Shown here: one piece after another, positions 6,457 through 11,498 of the stretch | Position numbering within the stretch: position 1 is the stretch's first letter | Layout: the number at the start of each line of letters is the position of its first letter | Origin: JBBIRT01 sp037441725 | GTDB lineage: Bacteria; Desulfobacterota; BSN033; UBA1163 | NCBI GenBank assembly: GCA_037441725.1 | Contig: JBBIRT010000105.1 | Span: 1 to 11,498 of the forward strand | DNA length: 11,498 bases | Reading direction: 5' to 3' | Position numbers and translations under genes: made by a program | The notes under the pieces: model-generated | The model's database searches: none | Told to the model about the DNA's origin: nothing | The model's input: only the letters and a program-made list of their open reading frames with translations

Positions 6457-7374
6457 ATGGTACAAAAGGTATCGAAGATATGGATGGATGGGAGATTGAT
6501 CCCATGGGATGATGCCAAAATCCCTATTCTGACACATAGCCTTCATTATGGTTTAGCTGTTTTTGAGGGGATCCGATGTTATCTCTGTCATGATGGAAAG
6601 TCTGCCATATTCAGATTAAAGGAACATATCGATCGTCTCTTCGATTCTGCCCAGATTGGAGATCTTAAAATCCCTTATTCAAAGAGAGAGATCTCTGAGG
6701 CCTGTAAAGAGACACTAAGGGTGAATCAATTAAAAGAGGGGTATATCCGGCCCATTGTCTTCATCGGAGAGGGGGTCATGGGGGTTTATCCTGGGGACAA
6801 CCCCATTCAGGTGGCCATTATCACTTGGTCATGGGGGACCTATCTGGGAGACGGGGCATTGGAAAAGGGGATTCGTGTCAAGGTTTCTTCCTACACCCGT
6901 CACCATGTCAATGTAATGATGACCAAAGCAAAGATCTGTGGGAATTATGTGAACTCTGTTTTAGCCAAGAGAGAAGTAATGAAGATGGGATATGATGAAG
7001 CCTTGATGCTTGATACAGAAGGGTATGTCTCGGAAGCCAGTGGCGAGAACATTTTTATGATAAAGAATGGAGTTCTAAAAACCACTCCCCTTACCTCGAT
7101 TCTTCCAGGAATCACCAGGGATTCTGTAATCCAAATAGCAAAGTCAAAAAAGATTACACTGGTTGAGGAGCGATTCACCAGGGATGAACTCTACACTGCT
7201 CAGGAGGCCTTTTTTACCGGGACGGCTGCAGAGTTGACCCCGATTCGAGAGGTGGATGACCGAGTCATTGGAGATGGAAAGCCTGGCCCGATGACCAAAG
7301 AACTTCAATCTGCCTTTTTTGACATCGTCAGAGGAAAGAATTCAGAGTATCAAGAATGGCTGGACTACCTCTAA
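6457..7374 (+). CDS. ilvE: Branched-chain amino acid aminotransferase
   Basis: This class IV PLP-dependent aminotransferase transfers an amino group between glutamate and the branched-chain 2-oxo acids in the last step of Val, Leu and Ile synthesis (and the first step of breakdown). The 305 residues match the family. Visible features are WMDGRLIPWDDA at the N-terminus, HYGLAVFEGIRCY (30-42), and the PLP Lys, probably Lys159 in KAKICGNY. Next come Glu193 in the pyridine-nitrogen segment SEASGEN, the phosphate-binding LPGITRDSV near 225, and FFTGTAAELTPI. The FEGIR wording and the length favour IlvE over D-amino acid transaminase or aminodeoxychorismate lyase. GGAGG at 6443-6447, nine bases before the ATG, fixes the start. 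No other branched-chain genes are nearby, so it appears as a single-gene unit or with the downstream nuclease gene 32 bases away. Confidence 0.94.
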   Translation: MVQKVSKIWMDGRLIPWDDAKIPILTHSLHYGLAVFEGIRCYLCHDGKSAIFRLKEHIDRLFDSAQIGDLKIPYSKREISEACKETLRVNQLKEGYIRPIVFIGEGVMGVYPGDNPIQVAIITWSWGTYLGDGALEKGIRVKVSSYTRHHVNVMMTKAKICGNYVNSVLAKREVMKMGYDEALMLDTEGYVSEASGENIFMIKNGVLKTTPLTSILPGITRDSVIQIAKSKKITLVEERFTRDELYTAQEAFFTGTAAELTPIREVDDRVIGDGKPGPMTKELQSAFFDIVRGKNSEYQEWLDYL

Positions 7375-7406
7375 TGTAATCTATCTTTTCTGATTTCTTT
7401 ATTGTT

Positions 7407-7916
7407 ATGCACCTTATCATTGATGGTTATAATCTCATTCATACCAAGCCCTCTCTGATTCGTTCCCATCCCAACCAACTCCAATGGGAAAGAGATGACC
7501 TCATTGACCGACTTTCCCTTTATCAAAAAGTGAAATCCTGTAGGGTGACGGTTATTTTTGATGGTTGGCAAAGTGGATGGCCTGTTGAGAGGACCGAGGT
7601 TCGGAAAGGGATTGAGATCATCTATTCCCGATTGGGTGAAAAGGCAGACGAGGTGATCAAGAGGCTTATTAAAGAGAAGGGTTCCGGAGTGATTGTCATC
7701 ACAACGGATAGAGAGATTGCAAGGTTTGCTGATCGAATGAATGCCCCTGTCATCTCCTCCAACCAATTTCGAGAAAGGATGGATCGATCCGTGACTCAAA
7801 TTAAAGACCCCTTTAAAAAAGGGGGAGAGGAAGAAAGAGGCATTAAGAAAAAAGGGCTTTCCAAGAGACCCTCAAAAAGGGAAAAAAGAATCCAATCTGC
7901 CATAAAGAAATTATAA
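7407..7916 (+). CDS. NYN domain PIN-like RNA nuclease, YacP family
   Basis: The 169-residue protein is an NYN/PIN-fold protein of the YacP (Rae1) type. In Bacillus subtilis this family member is a ribosome-associated endoribonuclease. Acidic metal-site residues sit in the expected places: IIDGYN at 4-9, VIFDGW at about 49-54, the ADEVIKRLI segment near 79-87, and ITTDREIA near 97-104. These are the four conserved Asp positions of the fold. After the domain, from about residue 135, comes a strongly basic Lys/Arg tail (for example RGIKKKGLSKRPSKREKR), likely to bind RNA or the ribosome. The ATG at 7407 is fixed by the family start MxxIIDGYN, though no good ribosome site precedes it. It is 32 bases after ilvE and convergent with plsY 41 bases away. 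The specific RNA target cannot be told from sequence. Confidence 0.85.
   Translation: MHLIIDGYNLIHTKPSLIRSHPNQLQWERDDLIDRLSLYQKVKSCRVTVIFDGWQSGWPVERTEVRKGIEIIYSRLGEKADEVIKRLIKEKGSGVIVITTDREIARFADRMNAPVISSNQFRERMDRSVTQIKDPFKKGGEEERGIKKKGLSKRPSKREKRIQSAIKKL
7808..7824 (-). terminator. Possible terminator for plsY, inside the yacP tail
   Basis: CCCCTTT (7808-7814) and AAAGGGG (7818-7824) form a 7-bp stem with a 3-base loop. Read on the - strand it is followed by TCTTTAATTT, a moderately T-rich tail. It lies about 130 bases past the plsY stop codon and inside the convergent nuclease gene. On the + strand no T-run follows, so it would act only for the - strand. The distance and the mixed tail make this weak. 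Confidence 0.25.
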
Positions 7917-7957
7917 GGGCTGTCGACTTTCCCCGCCATTGTCTGATCTTGAAGGAA

Positions 7958-8548
7958 CTAAAGGCTCAATTTGTTTTCTGTTCCCTGCAAGAGTCGGGAA
8001 ATATTCGCTTGATGTCGATAGAGGATCAAGGCGGCAATGATTACACTTAAGATAAAGTAGGCCTGAGATTCGCTTCTAAAAAAGGCGATCAGGATCGGAA
8101 TCGTGGTGGCACAGATGATCGATCCAAGGGAGATGAATTTCCATTTCCATACAATCCCAACAAAGATTAAAAATTCAATTAGTACGGCAAGCGGTGAGAT
8201 GACCAGATAGACCCCCAGGGCTGTGGCAACCCCCTTTCCCCCCTTAAATGCGAGAATGCTCGAAAAGATATGGCGAAGAAAGGGACTTAGACCTGCTACC
8301 GCGATCCAAAAATAGGATTCTCCCCATTGGATGGCAATCCATATTGGGATGGCTCCCTTTAATAAATCTCCTAAAAGGGTGAGTATTCCCAGGGCCCTAC
8401 CTGCTGTTCGGAAGATATTGGTCGCCCCGATATTTTTACTTCCAGCTTTTCTCGGATCAACTTTTGAAAAGAATTTTGTAAGAAGAAGCCCAGTGGGAAT
8501 GGAGCCTAAGAGATATCCAAACAAGGCAATAAAGATTCCTAATGGCAT
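7958..8548 (-). CDS. plsY: Acyl-phosphate:glycerol-3-phosphate acyltransferase PlsY
   Basis: PlsY is an integral membrane enzyme that acylates glycerol 3-phosphate using acyl-phosphate, the first committed step of phospholipid synthesis. The 196 residues are normal for the family and contain about five to seven hydrophobic segments. Motif 1 is GSIPTG (15-20) plus DPRKAGSKNIGATN (31-44). The glycine loop is FKGGKGVATALGV near 100-112. Motif 3 is YRHQANISRLLQGTEN near the C-terminus. One oddity: just before the glycine loop the usual GHxFP reads RHIFS, so the conserved Gly and Pro are changed while the His remains. The start at 8548 has GAGG seven bases upstream. It begins 14 bases after the transporter gene's stop on the same strand, so the two are probably co-transcribed, unless the hairpin inside the transporter end stops transcription. 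Confidence 0.94.
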   Translation of the reverse strand: MPLGIFIALFGYLLGSIPTGLLLTKFFSKVDPRKAGSKNIGATNIFRTAGRALGILTLLGDLLKGAIPIWIAIQWGESYFWIAVAGLSPFLRHIFSSILAFKGGKGVATALGVYLVISPLAVLIEFLIFVGIVWKWKFISLGSIICATTIPILIAFFRSESQAYFILSVIIAALILYRHQANISRLLQGTENKLSL

Positions 8549-8562
8549 AAGAGGACCTCAAC

Positions 8563-9462
8563 TTAAGGGGCAATCTTTTTTTTCCAGTTTACGAGAAAAA
8601 TCCCCATGGAAACCATGGGGAGGCCTATTAATAAAGAAACGGTGAGTTCCTCTTTAAGTATGAGGACTCCAAAGAGAACCCCAAAGATGGGTGTAAAAAA
8701 GGTGAAGGCTGAGAGTCTGCTTACTGAATATTTATGGATGAGCTTAAACCAGATAAAGTAGGTGACGAAGGCAATGATGACCGATTGATAAAAAAGAGAG
8801 GCCATCACCTGGAGATTGATTTGATATATCCATTTGGGTTCGAGGATGAGGCTCATGATCAGAAGAATAGGGATGGAAAAGAAGAGTTGGTAGAGGAAAG
8901 TATGAATCGGTTCAACCCGGTTCGCCATAAATTTTTTAATATAGAGGGTAGTCGCTCCCCAGAGGATGCCTGCTGTGATTTGTAGAAGGTCTCCCAAGAG
9001 CATCTTTTTATGAGCGGTTTGAGGTCTTCCTCCAAAGACAATAAAAATTCCTGTGAAGGCTAACAGAAGACCGACTCCTTTTAAAAAAGTCAAACGATCC
9101 CCCTGAATAAAGAAGTGAGCTCCGATTGCTACGACAAATGGGCTCAAATAGACAAAGAGGACAGAACGAGCTGCATCCGTAAATAACAATCCGAGATAGA
9201 TACAGGCAAATTCTGCCCCGAAGAGAAGACCGACCATGATCCCATGGAACAGTCTTTCATCGGTATGGAAAAATCTTTCCCCTCGGTAAAAACAGTAGAG
9301 TAAACCACAAATCGAAGCAATGATGGATCGTAGAGTTGACGTAAAGACAGGAGACATCCCTTGATTGGAATATTTGATCGTTATATAATTGAAACCCCAA
9401 AACAGGGTGACCGTCACGAGAATGAGAACGGCTTTGAGATCTAAATAGTCCTGGTTTTCCAC
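8563..9462 (-). CDS. EamA/DMT-superfamily transporter (drug/metabolite exporter type)
   Basis: This 299-residue membrane protein fits the ten-helix drug/metabolite transporter fold made of two EamA repeats. The first repeat covers about residues 10-143, starting with LFWGFNYITIKY, a typical EamA opening. The second runs from about 153 to 292, starting with LLQITAGILWGATTLYIKKF. Hydrophobic segments alternate with short loops throughout, and the C-terminus WKKKIAP is basic, consistent with a cytoplasmic end. The substrate cannot be inferred; members export amino acids, metabolites or drugs, or carry other solutes. The start is GTG at 9462 without a clear ribosome site; no alternative in-frame start exists before the first helix. 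A candidate promoter lies only about 17 bases upstream, so the leader may be very short. plsY follows 14 bases later, and the gene is divergent from a GntR-type gene. Confidence 0.9.
   Translation of the reverse strand: MENQDYLDLKAVLILVTVTLFWGFNYITIKYSNQGMSPVFTSTLRSIIASICGLLYCFYRGERFFHTDERLFHGIMVGLLFGAEFACIYLGLLFTDAARSVLFVYLSPFVVAIGAHFFIQGDRLTFLKGVGLLLAFTGIFIVFGGRPQTAHKKMLLGDLLQITAGILWGATTLYIKKFMANRVEPIHTFLYQLFFSIPILLIMSLILEPKWIYQINLQVMASLFYQSVIIAFVTYFIWFKLIHKYSVSRLSAFTFFTPIFGVLFGVLILKEELTVSLLIGLPMVSMGIFLVNWKKKIAP
8602..8620 (-). terminator. Terminator-like hairpin within the 3' end of the EamA gene
   Basis: CCCCATGG (8602-8609) and CCATGGGG (8613-8620) form a perfect 8-bp GC-rich stem with a 3-base loop. 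Read on the - strand, it is immediately followed by ATTTTTCTC, giving the hairpin-plus-U-run pattern of an intrinsic terminator. It lies inside the EamA coding sequence, encoding PMVSMGIFL, about 37 bases before its stop and upstream of plsY. If functional it would cut the transporter message short and reduce read-through into plsY. It could also be a coincidence of codon use. Confidence 0.42.
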
Positions 9463-9478
9463 CTTGAATGCTTTTTAC

Positions 9479-9507
9479 ACTAAAATGATTATTTTTGCAA
9501 TAATCAA
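9479..9507 (-). promoter_or_regulatory. Candidate promoter for the EamA-plsY unit
   Basis: On the - strand TTGATT (9507-9502) is followed after exactly 17 bases by TTTAGT (9484-9479). Each matches the sigma-70 consensus at four of six positions. Transcription would start about ten bases before the GTG start codon. That would give an almost leaderless message, consistent with the lack of a clear ribosome site. The inverted repeat 9486-9506 fills the spacer. Confidence 0.35.
9486..9506. promoter_or_regulatory. Perfect 8-bp inverted repeat, possible operator
   Basis: TGATTATT (9486-9493) and AATAATCA (9499-9506) are exact inverted copies separated by five bases. The AT-rich dyad has no T-run suited to a terminator on either strand and lies in the divergent region between the transporter and the GntR-type gene. 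It fills the spacer of the candidate transporter promoter. The half-site AATAATCA occurs again at 9592-9599. The spacing does not match a standard Fur box. The binding protein is unknown; the neighbouring GntR-type protein is the obvious candidate. Confidence 0.45.
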
Positions 9508-9568
9508 GGTTGCCTCATTTGAAATGGTTACCCTCCCTGTTGTTTCATACTTTTTCAATCGCCTGGGT

Positions 9569-9597
9569 TTGCATTTTAAATGGTTTCAGGGAATAAT
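9569..9597 (+). promoter_or_regulatory. Candidate promoter for the GntR-type gene
   Basis: TTGCAT (9569-9574) is followed after 17 bases by AATAAT (9592-9597), the latter five of six to the TATAAT consensus. Transcription would begin near 9604, leaving a leader of about 78 bases. The -10 overlaps a copy of the half-site AATAATCA (9592-9599) found in the upstream inverted repeat. That position would suit autoregulation. The rest of the 9463-9681 interval holds nothing else I can support. Confidence 0.4.
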
Positions 9598-9681
9598 CAA
9601 AAAAATATTTATGGATGAAAGGGGAATTCCAGAGGATAGAAGACATAGAAGTGCGTTTATTTCTTAAAGGAGGGTCGGGAA

Positions 9682-9942
9682 ATGAAAAATAAGATACCAG
9701 AGGAAATCATCAGTGAGATTTTTCCCAAGAAAGTAAAAAGATCAAAACTCAGTGAAGAGATCTATGACCGATTGAAGAAGATGATCCTTAATGGAAAATT
9801 TGAGAAAGGGGAGAGATTAACTGAAGAAAAACTTGCCCTTCAGTTTAATGTGAGTAGGAATCCAGTTCAGATCGCCCTCCGTCGTCTAAGGAAAGATAAG
9901 TTGGTCATCTGGAAATATAGAAGGGGGACCTACGTCGCCTAA
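9682..9942 (+). CDS. GntR-type winged-helix DNA-binding protein lacking an effector domain
   Basis: The 86-residue protein is essentially a single GntR winged helix-turn-helix. LSEEIYDRLKKMILNGKF (23-40) is helix 1 and the turn, KGERLTEEKLALQFNVSRNPVQIALRRL (42-69) is the recognition unit, and RRGTYVA (80-86) is the wing. The family consensus VSRTPVREAL appears here as VSRNPVQIAL. Most FadR/FCD-type relatives continue for about 140 residues with a ligand-binding all-helical domain. Here a TAA follows the wing, and no FCD-like frame is visible in the 79 bases before the next gene. It may be a natural single-domain regulator or a truncated one. The strong ribosome site AAAGGAGGG (9666-9674) argues that it is translated. 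It is divergent from the transporter and upstream of the MBL-fold gene, so those are its most likely targets. Confidence 0.83.
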   Translation: MKNKIPEEIISEIFPKKVKRSKLSEEIYDRLKKMILNGKFEKGERLTEEKLALQFNVSRNPVQIALRRLRKDKLVIWKYRRGTYVA

Positions 9943-10021
9943 TCCATCTTCCTCCTCAACCTTAGCCCAGTGTTGTCTTTTATCATGCGGAGTAGAATTT
10001 ATTCAACTGAAAGGATATTGA

Positions 10022-11017
10022 ATGATTGAGAATATTTCAACCAACCTATTCAGGATTGAGGTTCCCCTTCCGAATAGTCCGTTAAAAACCCTCAATTCCT
10101 ATGTCGTCAAGGGGCCTAAGCGGAATTTAGTGATTGATACAGGCTGGAATCAAGAGGAATGCCGGTTAGCCATGCTCAACGGGATCAAGGCATTGGGGAT
10201 AGACATTCGGAGGACAGATTTTTTTATCACCCATCTCCACTCAGATCACCTCGGCCTGGTGTCTCGTCTCATGGCAGATACCTCGACCATTTATTTTAAC
10301 CAACCTGATGCAGAGCGATTTCTTGCAGGTGTCCCTTTGGATGATTTTATTCATTTTGCCAGATTGAATGGTTACCCCGAAGAGGAACTTCAAGAGGTGA
10401 TCCATAAGCATCCTGGATTTCAGTTCCGATCCAGAGAGCAATTATATTTTCATCTTCTCAAGGAGGGCGATGTTCTCGACCTTGAGAATTACCAATTTCA
10501 ATGCGTGGAGACCCCTGGCCATACCAAGGGCCATATGTGTCTTTATGAACCTCGAAAGAAAATCCTCTTATCAGGAGACCATATTCTCAAAGACATCACA
10601 CCGAACATCCAATTATGGTCTGATGATTGGGATCCCTTAAGGGAGTATTTAGCAAGCCTGAGTAAAATTCTGAGTCTTGAGATTGAACTGGTTTTACCTG
10701 GTCATCGGAGCATTTTCACAAACTGTAGAGAGAGAATCCAGGAATTGATGAACCACCATCAGAAGAGACTTGAAGAGATGATTTCCATTCTTGAAAAAGG
10801 GAGGAAGAATGCCTTTCAGGTTGCCTCTCAGATGAGTTGGGATATCGTCTCAGATTCTTGGGATTTATTCCCAATGACACAGAAATGGTTTGCCGTGGGA
10901 GAAGCCCTCTCCCATCTGAAATATCTTGAGGGGAAAGGGATCATCAAAAAGAGGCTGGAGGAGGGGAAGATCATTTTTTCGTTAAATCATGTGGATTACT
11001 CTCTTAGTAGGGAATGA
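10022..11017 (+). CDS. MBL-fold metallo-hydrolase (LACTB2-like domain layout)
   Basis: The 331-residue protein is a metallo-beta-lactamase-fold hydrolase. The metal-binding residues are all present: THLHSDHLG gives His71, His73, Asp75 and His76, TPGHTKGH gives His167, SGDHIL gives Asp186, and LPGHRS gives His228. A dinuclear zinc or iron site is therefore expected. After the lactamase domain (about 1-235), a C-terminal part of roughly 95 residues includes a helical segment and GEALSHLKYLEGKGIIKKR. It looks like the small winged-helix domain of LACTB2/glyoxalase-II-like hydrolases. No signal peptide is seen, so it should act in the cytoplasm on a thioester, phosphodiester, lactone or similar substrate that I cannot specify. 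AAAGGA lies about eight bases before ATG 10022. It follows the GntR-type gene by 79 bases, probably in the same transcript, and precedes the secreted-protein gene by three. Confidence 0.88.
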   Translation: MIENISTNLFRIEVPLPNSPLKTLNSYVVKGPKRNLVIDTGWNQEECRLAMLNGIKALGIDIRRTDFFITHLHSDHLGLVSRLMADTSTIYFNQPDAERFLAGVPLDDFIHFARLNGYPEEELQEVIHKHPGFQFRSREQLYFHLLKEGDVLDLENYQFQCVETPGHTKGHMCLYEPRKKILLSGDHILKDITPNIQLWSDDWDPLREYLASLSKILSLEIELVLPGHRSIFTNCRERIQELMNHHQKRLEEMISILEKGRKNAFQVASQMSWDIVSDSWDLFPMTQKWFAVGEALSHLKYLEGKGIIKKRLEEGKIIFSLNHVDYSLSRE

Positions 11018-11020
11018 TTA

Positions 11021-11458
11021 ATGTTTAAATTTAAGATTATTTTCTTCATGATAGGGTGGGTGATCTTTTTATATCAACCGGTATGGGGGAGAGAGTGGAA
11101 GCTTTATGGGACAGACGAGGAGGGGGCCTATTTCTATGATCCTGAAAGTATGAACTCCCCTTCACAAAATCTGGTGAGGGTTTTTGTCCAATGGGTCTAT
11201 ACCGAGAAGGGGGTTTCTCAATGGGTAGAAGTTGGGGGAGAGTCTTTTAAAAATCTTGATTTTTGTGTGGCCTGGTTAGAATTCCACTGCATCGAAAAAT
11301 CGATACGTTATTTACAAATCCTTTTCTATTCGAAAAGTGGAGAGGCCTTTTACCCTATTGAACATGAGGAATGGCATCTATTTGCCCCTGATGCGATGTT
11401 AAAAACTTTATTCAGTGAGATCTGTGTCTCCCAACATGGTCGGGGAGAGGAGATTTGA
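11021..11458 (+). CDS. Small secreted protein, adhesin-E-like family
   Basis: The 145-residue protein starts with a signal peptide: a basic MFKFK, then the hydrophobic stretch IIFFMIGWVIFLY, with probable cleavage after VWG (about residue 23). The mature part begins REWKLYGTDEEGAYFYDPESM, which resembles the WxxYG...YYD opening of small periplasmic or surface proteins related to adhesin E (PF16747-type). VRVFVQWVYTEKG continues that pattern. Three cysteines remain in the mature part (Cys82, Cys90, Cys135), two of which could form a disulfide. Function is unknown. The gene begins three bases after the MBL gene with AGGGA at 11009-11013. Its last six or seven codons (HGRGEEI) lie on sequence antisense to the 3' end of a tRNA-Pro gene, so the C-terminus may be an extension fixed by tRNA sequence. 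Confidence 0.7.
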   Translation: MFKFKIIFFMIGWVIFLYQPVWGREWKLYGTDEEGAYFYDPESMNSPSQNLVRVFVQWVYTEKGVSQWVEVGGESFKNLDFCVAWLEFHCIEKSIRYLQILFYSKSGEAFYPIEHEEWHLFAPDAMLKTLFSEICVSQHGRGEEI

Positions 11459-11498
11459 ACTCCCGACATCTTGGTCCCGAACCAAGCTCGCTACCAGG
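11437..11498 (-). tRNA. tRNA-Pro (anticodon CGG), 5' part cut off by the window edge
   Basis: The - strand gives the 3' 62 bases of a tRNA. TGG at 11437-11439 encodes a genomic CCA end, preceded by discriminator A (11440) and the acceptor strand CTCCCCG. The T-arm has loop TTCAAAT with a GGGAG/CTCCT stem. The anticodon arm CTTGG-TTCGGGA-CCAAG places the anticodon CGG at 11479-11477. The D-loop piece CCTGGTAGC is at the window edge. The CGGGG-type acceptor and the anticodon loop are typical of proline tRNA. The 5' acceptor strand and start of the D arm lie beyond 11498. It converges with the secreted-protein gene and overlaps it by 22 bases. Confidence 0.95.

Noticed and set aside
9464..9667. 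67-codon open frame in the divergent region
   Set aside because: It needs a TTG start, has no ribosome site and no recognisable domain, and it covers the putative promoters and inverted repeat. It looks like chance openness in AT-rich DNA.
10861..10877. Inverted repeat TTGGGA / TCCCAA
   Set aside because: A 6-bp stem inside the MBL coding sequence without a T-run or regulatory position; common by chance.
1..11498. CRISPR array, transposon ends or phage genes
   Set aside because: No regularly spaced repeats, terminal inverted repeats with a transposase, or phage-type proteins were found on either strand.

Overview
The window reads as a gene-dense piece of a bacterial chromosome. Base composition is roughly mid-40s percent GC by eye. 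The order dCMP deaminase - nrdR - ribD - ribE - ribBA - ribH - nusB, followed by a stand-alone M17 N-terminal domain, and a secreted protein resembling the adhesin-E-like family, suggest a Desulfobacterota (former Deltaproteobacteria) or neighbouring lineage. That placement is from remembered gene order and protein resemblance, not from a search. No phage, transposon, CRISPR or other mobile signature was seen.

Region 1 (1-5388, + strand) is one compact operon. It runs from the 3' end of a dCMP deaminase through the NrdR repressor and the riboflavin genes to nusB and a 203-residue protein that is only the N-terminal domain of an M17 leucyl aminopeptidase. RibA and RibB activities make the two precursors, RibD does deamination and reduction, RibH makes lumazine and RibE makes riboflavin. 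Gaps are tiny, with 1-4 base overlaps at two junctions. The main anomaly is in ribBA. An in-frame TAA (2986-2988) stands where the family has a conserved Glu in the DHBP synthase domain, with otherwise good homology on both sides in the same frame.

Region 2 (5327-6307, - strand) is a UDP-glucuronate decarboxylase-like epimerase whose 3' end overlaps the M17-domain gene by 62 bp. A 149-bp divergent intergenic region separates it from region 3.

Region 3 (6457-7916, + strand) carries a branched-chain amino acid aminotransferase (ilvE) and a YacP-type NYN nuclease. They converge on region 4 (7958-9462, - strand), a two-gene unit of an EamA-family transporter followed by plsY, the acyl-phosphate glycerol-3-phosphate acyltransferase. 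A terminator-like hairpin lies inside the end of the transporter gene.

Region 4 is divergent from region 5 (9682-11458, + strand): a GntR-type protein reduced to its winged-helix domain, an MBL-fold hydrolase with a C-terminal helical or winged-helix part, and a small secreted protein. The 219-bp divergent region (9463-9681) holds a perfect 8-bp inverted repeat placed inside a plausible promoter for the transporter. A copy of its half-site lies on the putative -10 of the regulator gene. The window ends in the 3' two-thirds or more of a tRNA-Pro(CGG) gene on the - strand, whose CCA end overlaps the last codons of the secreted-protein gene.

Most of the window is ordinary housekeeping. The ribBA stop is the observation most worth checking, followed by the putative operator layout in region 4/5. 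I do not see a clearly new multi-gene system.
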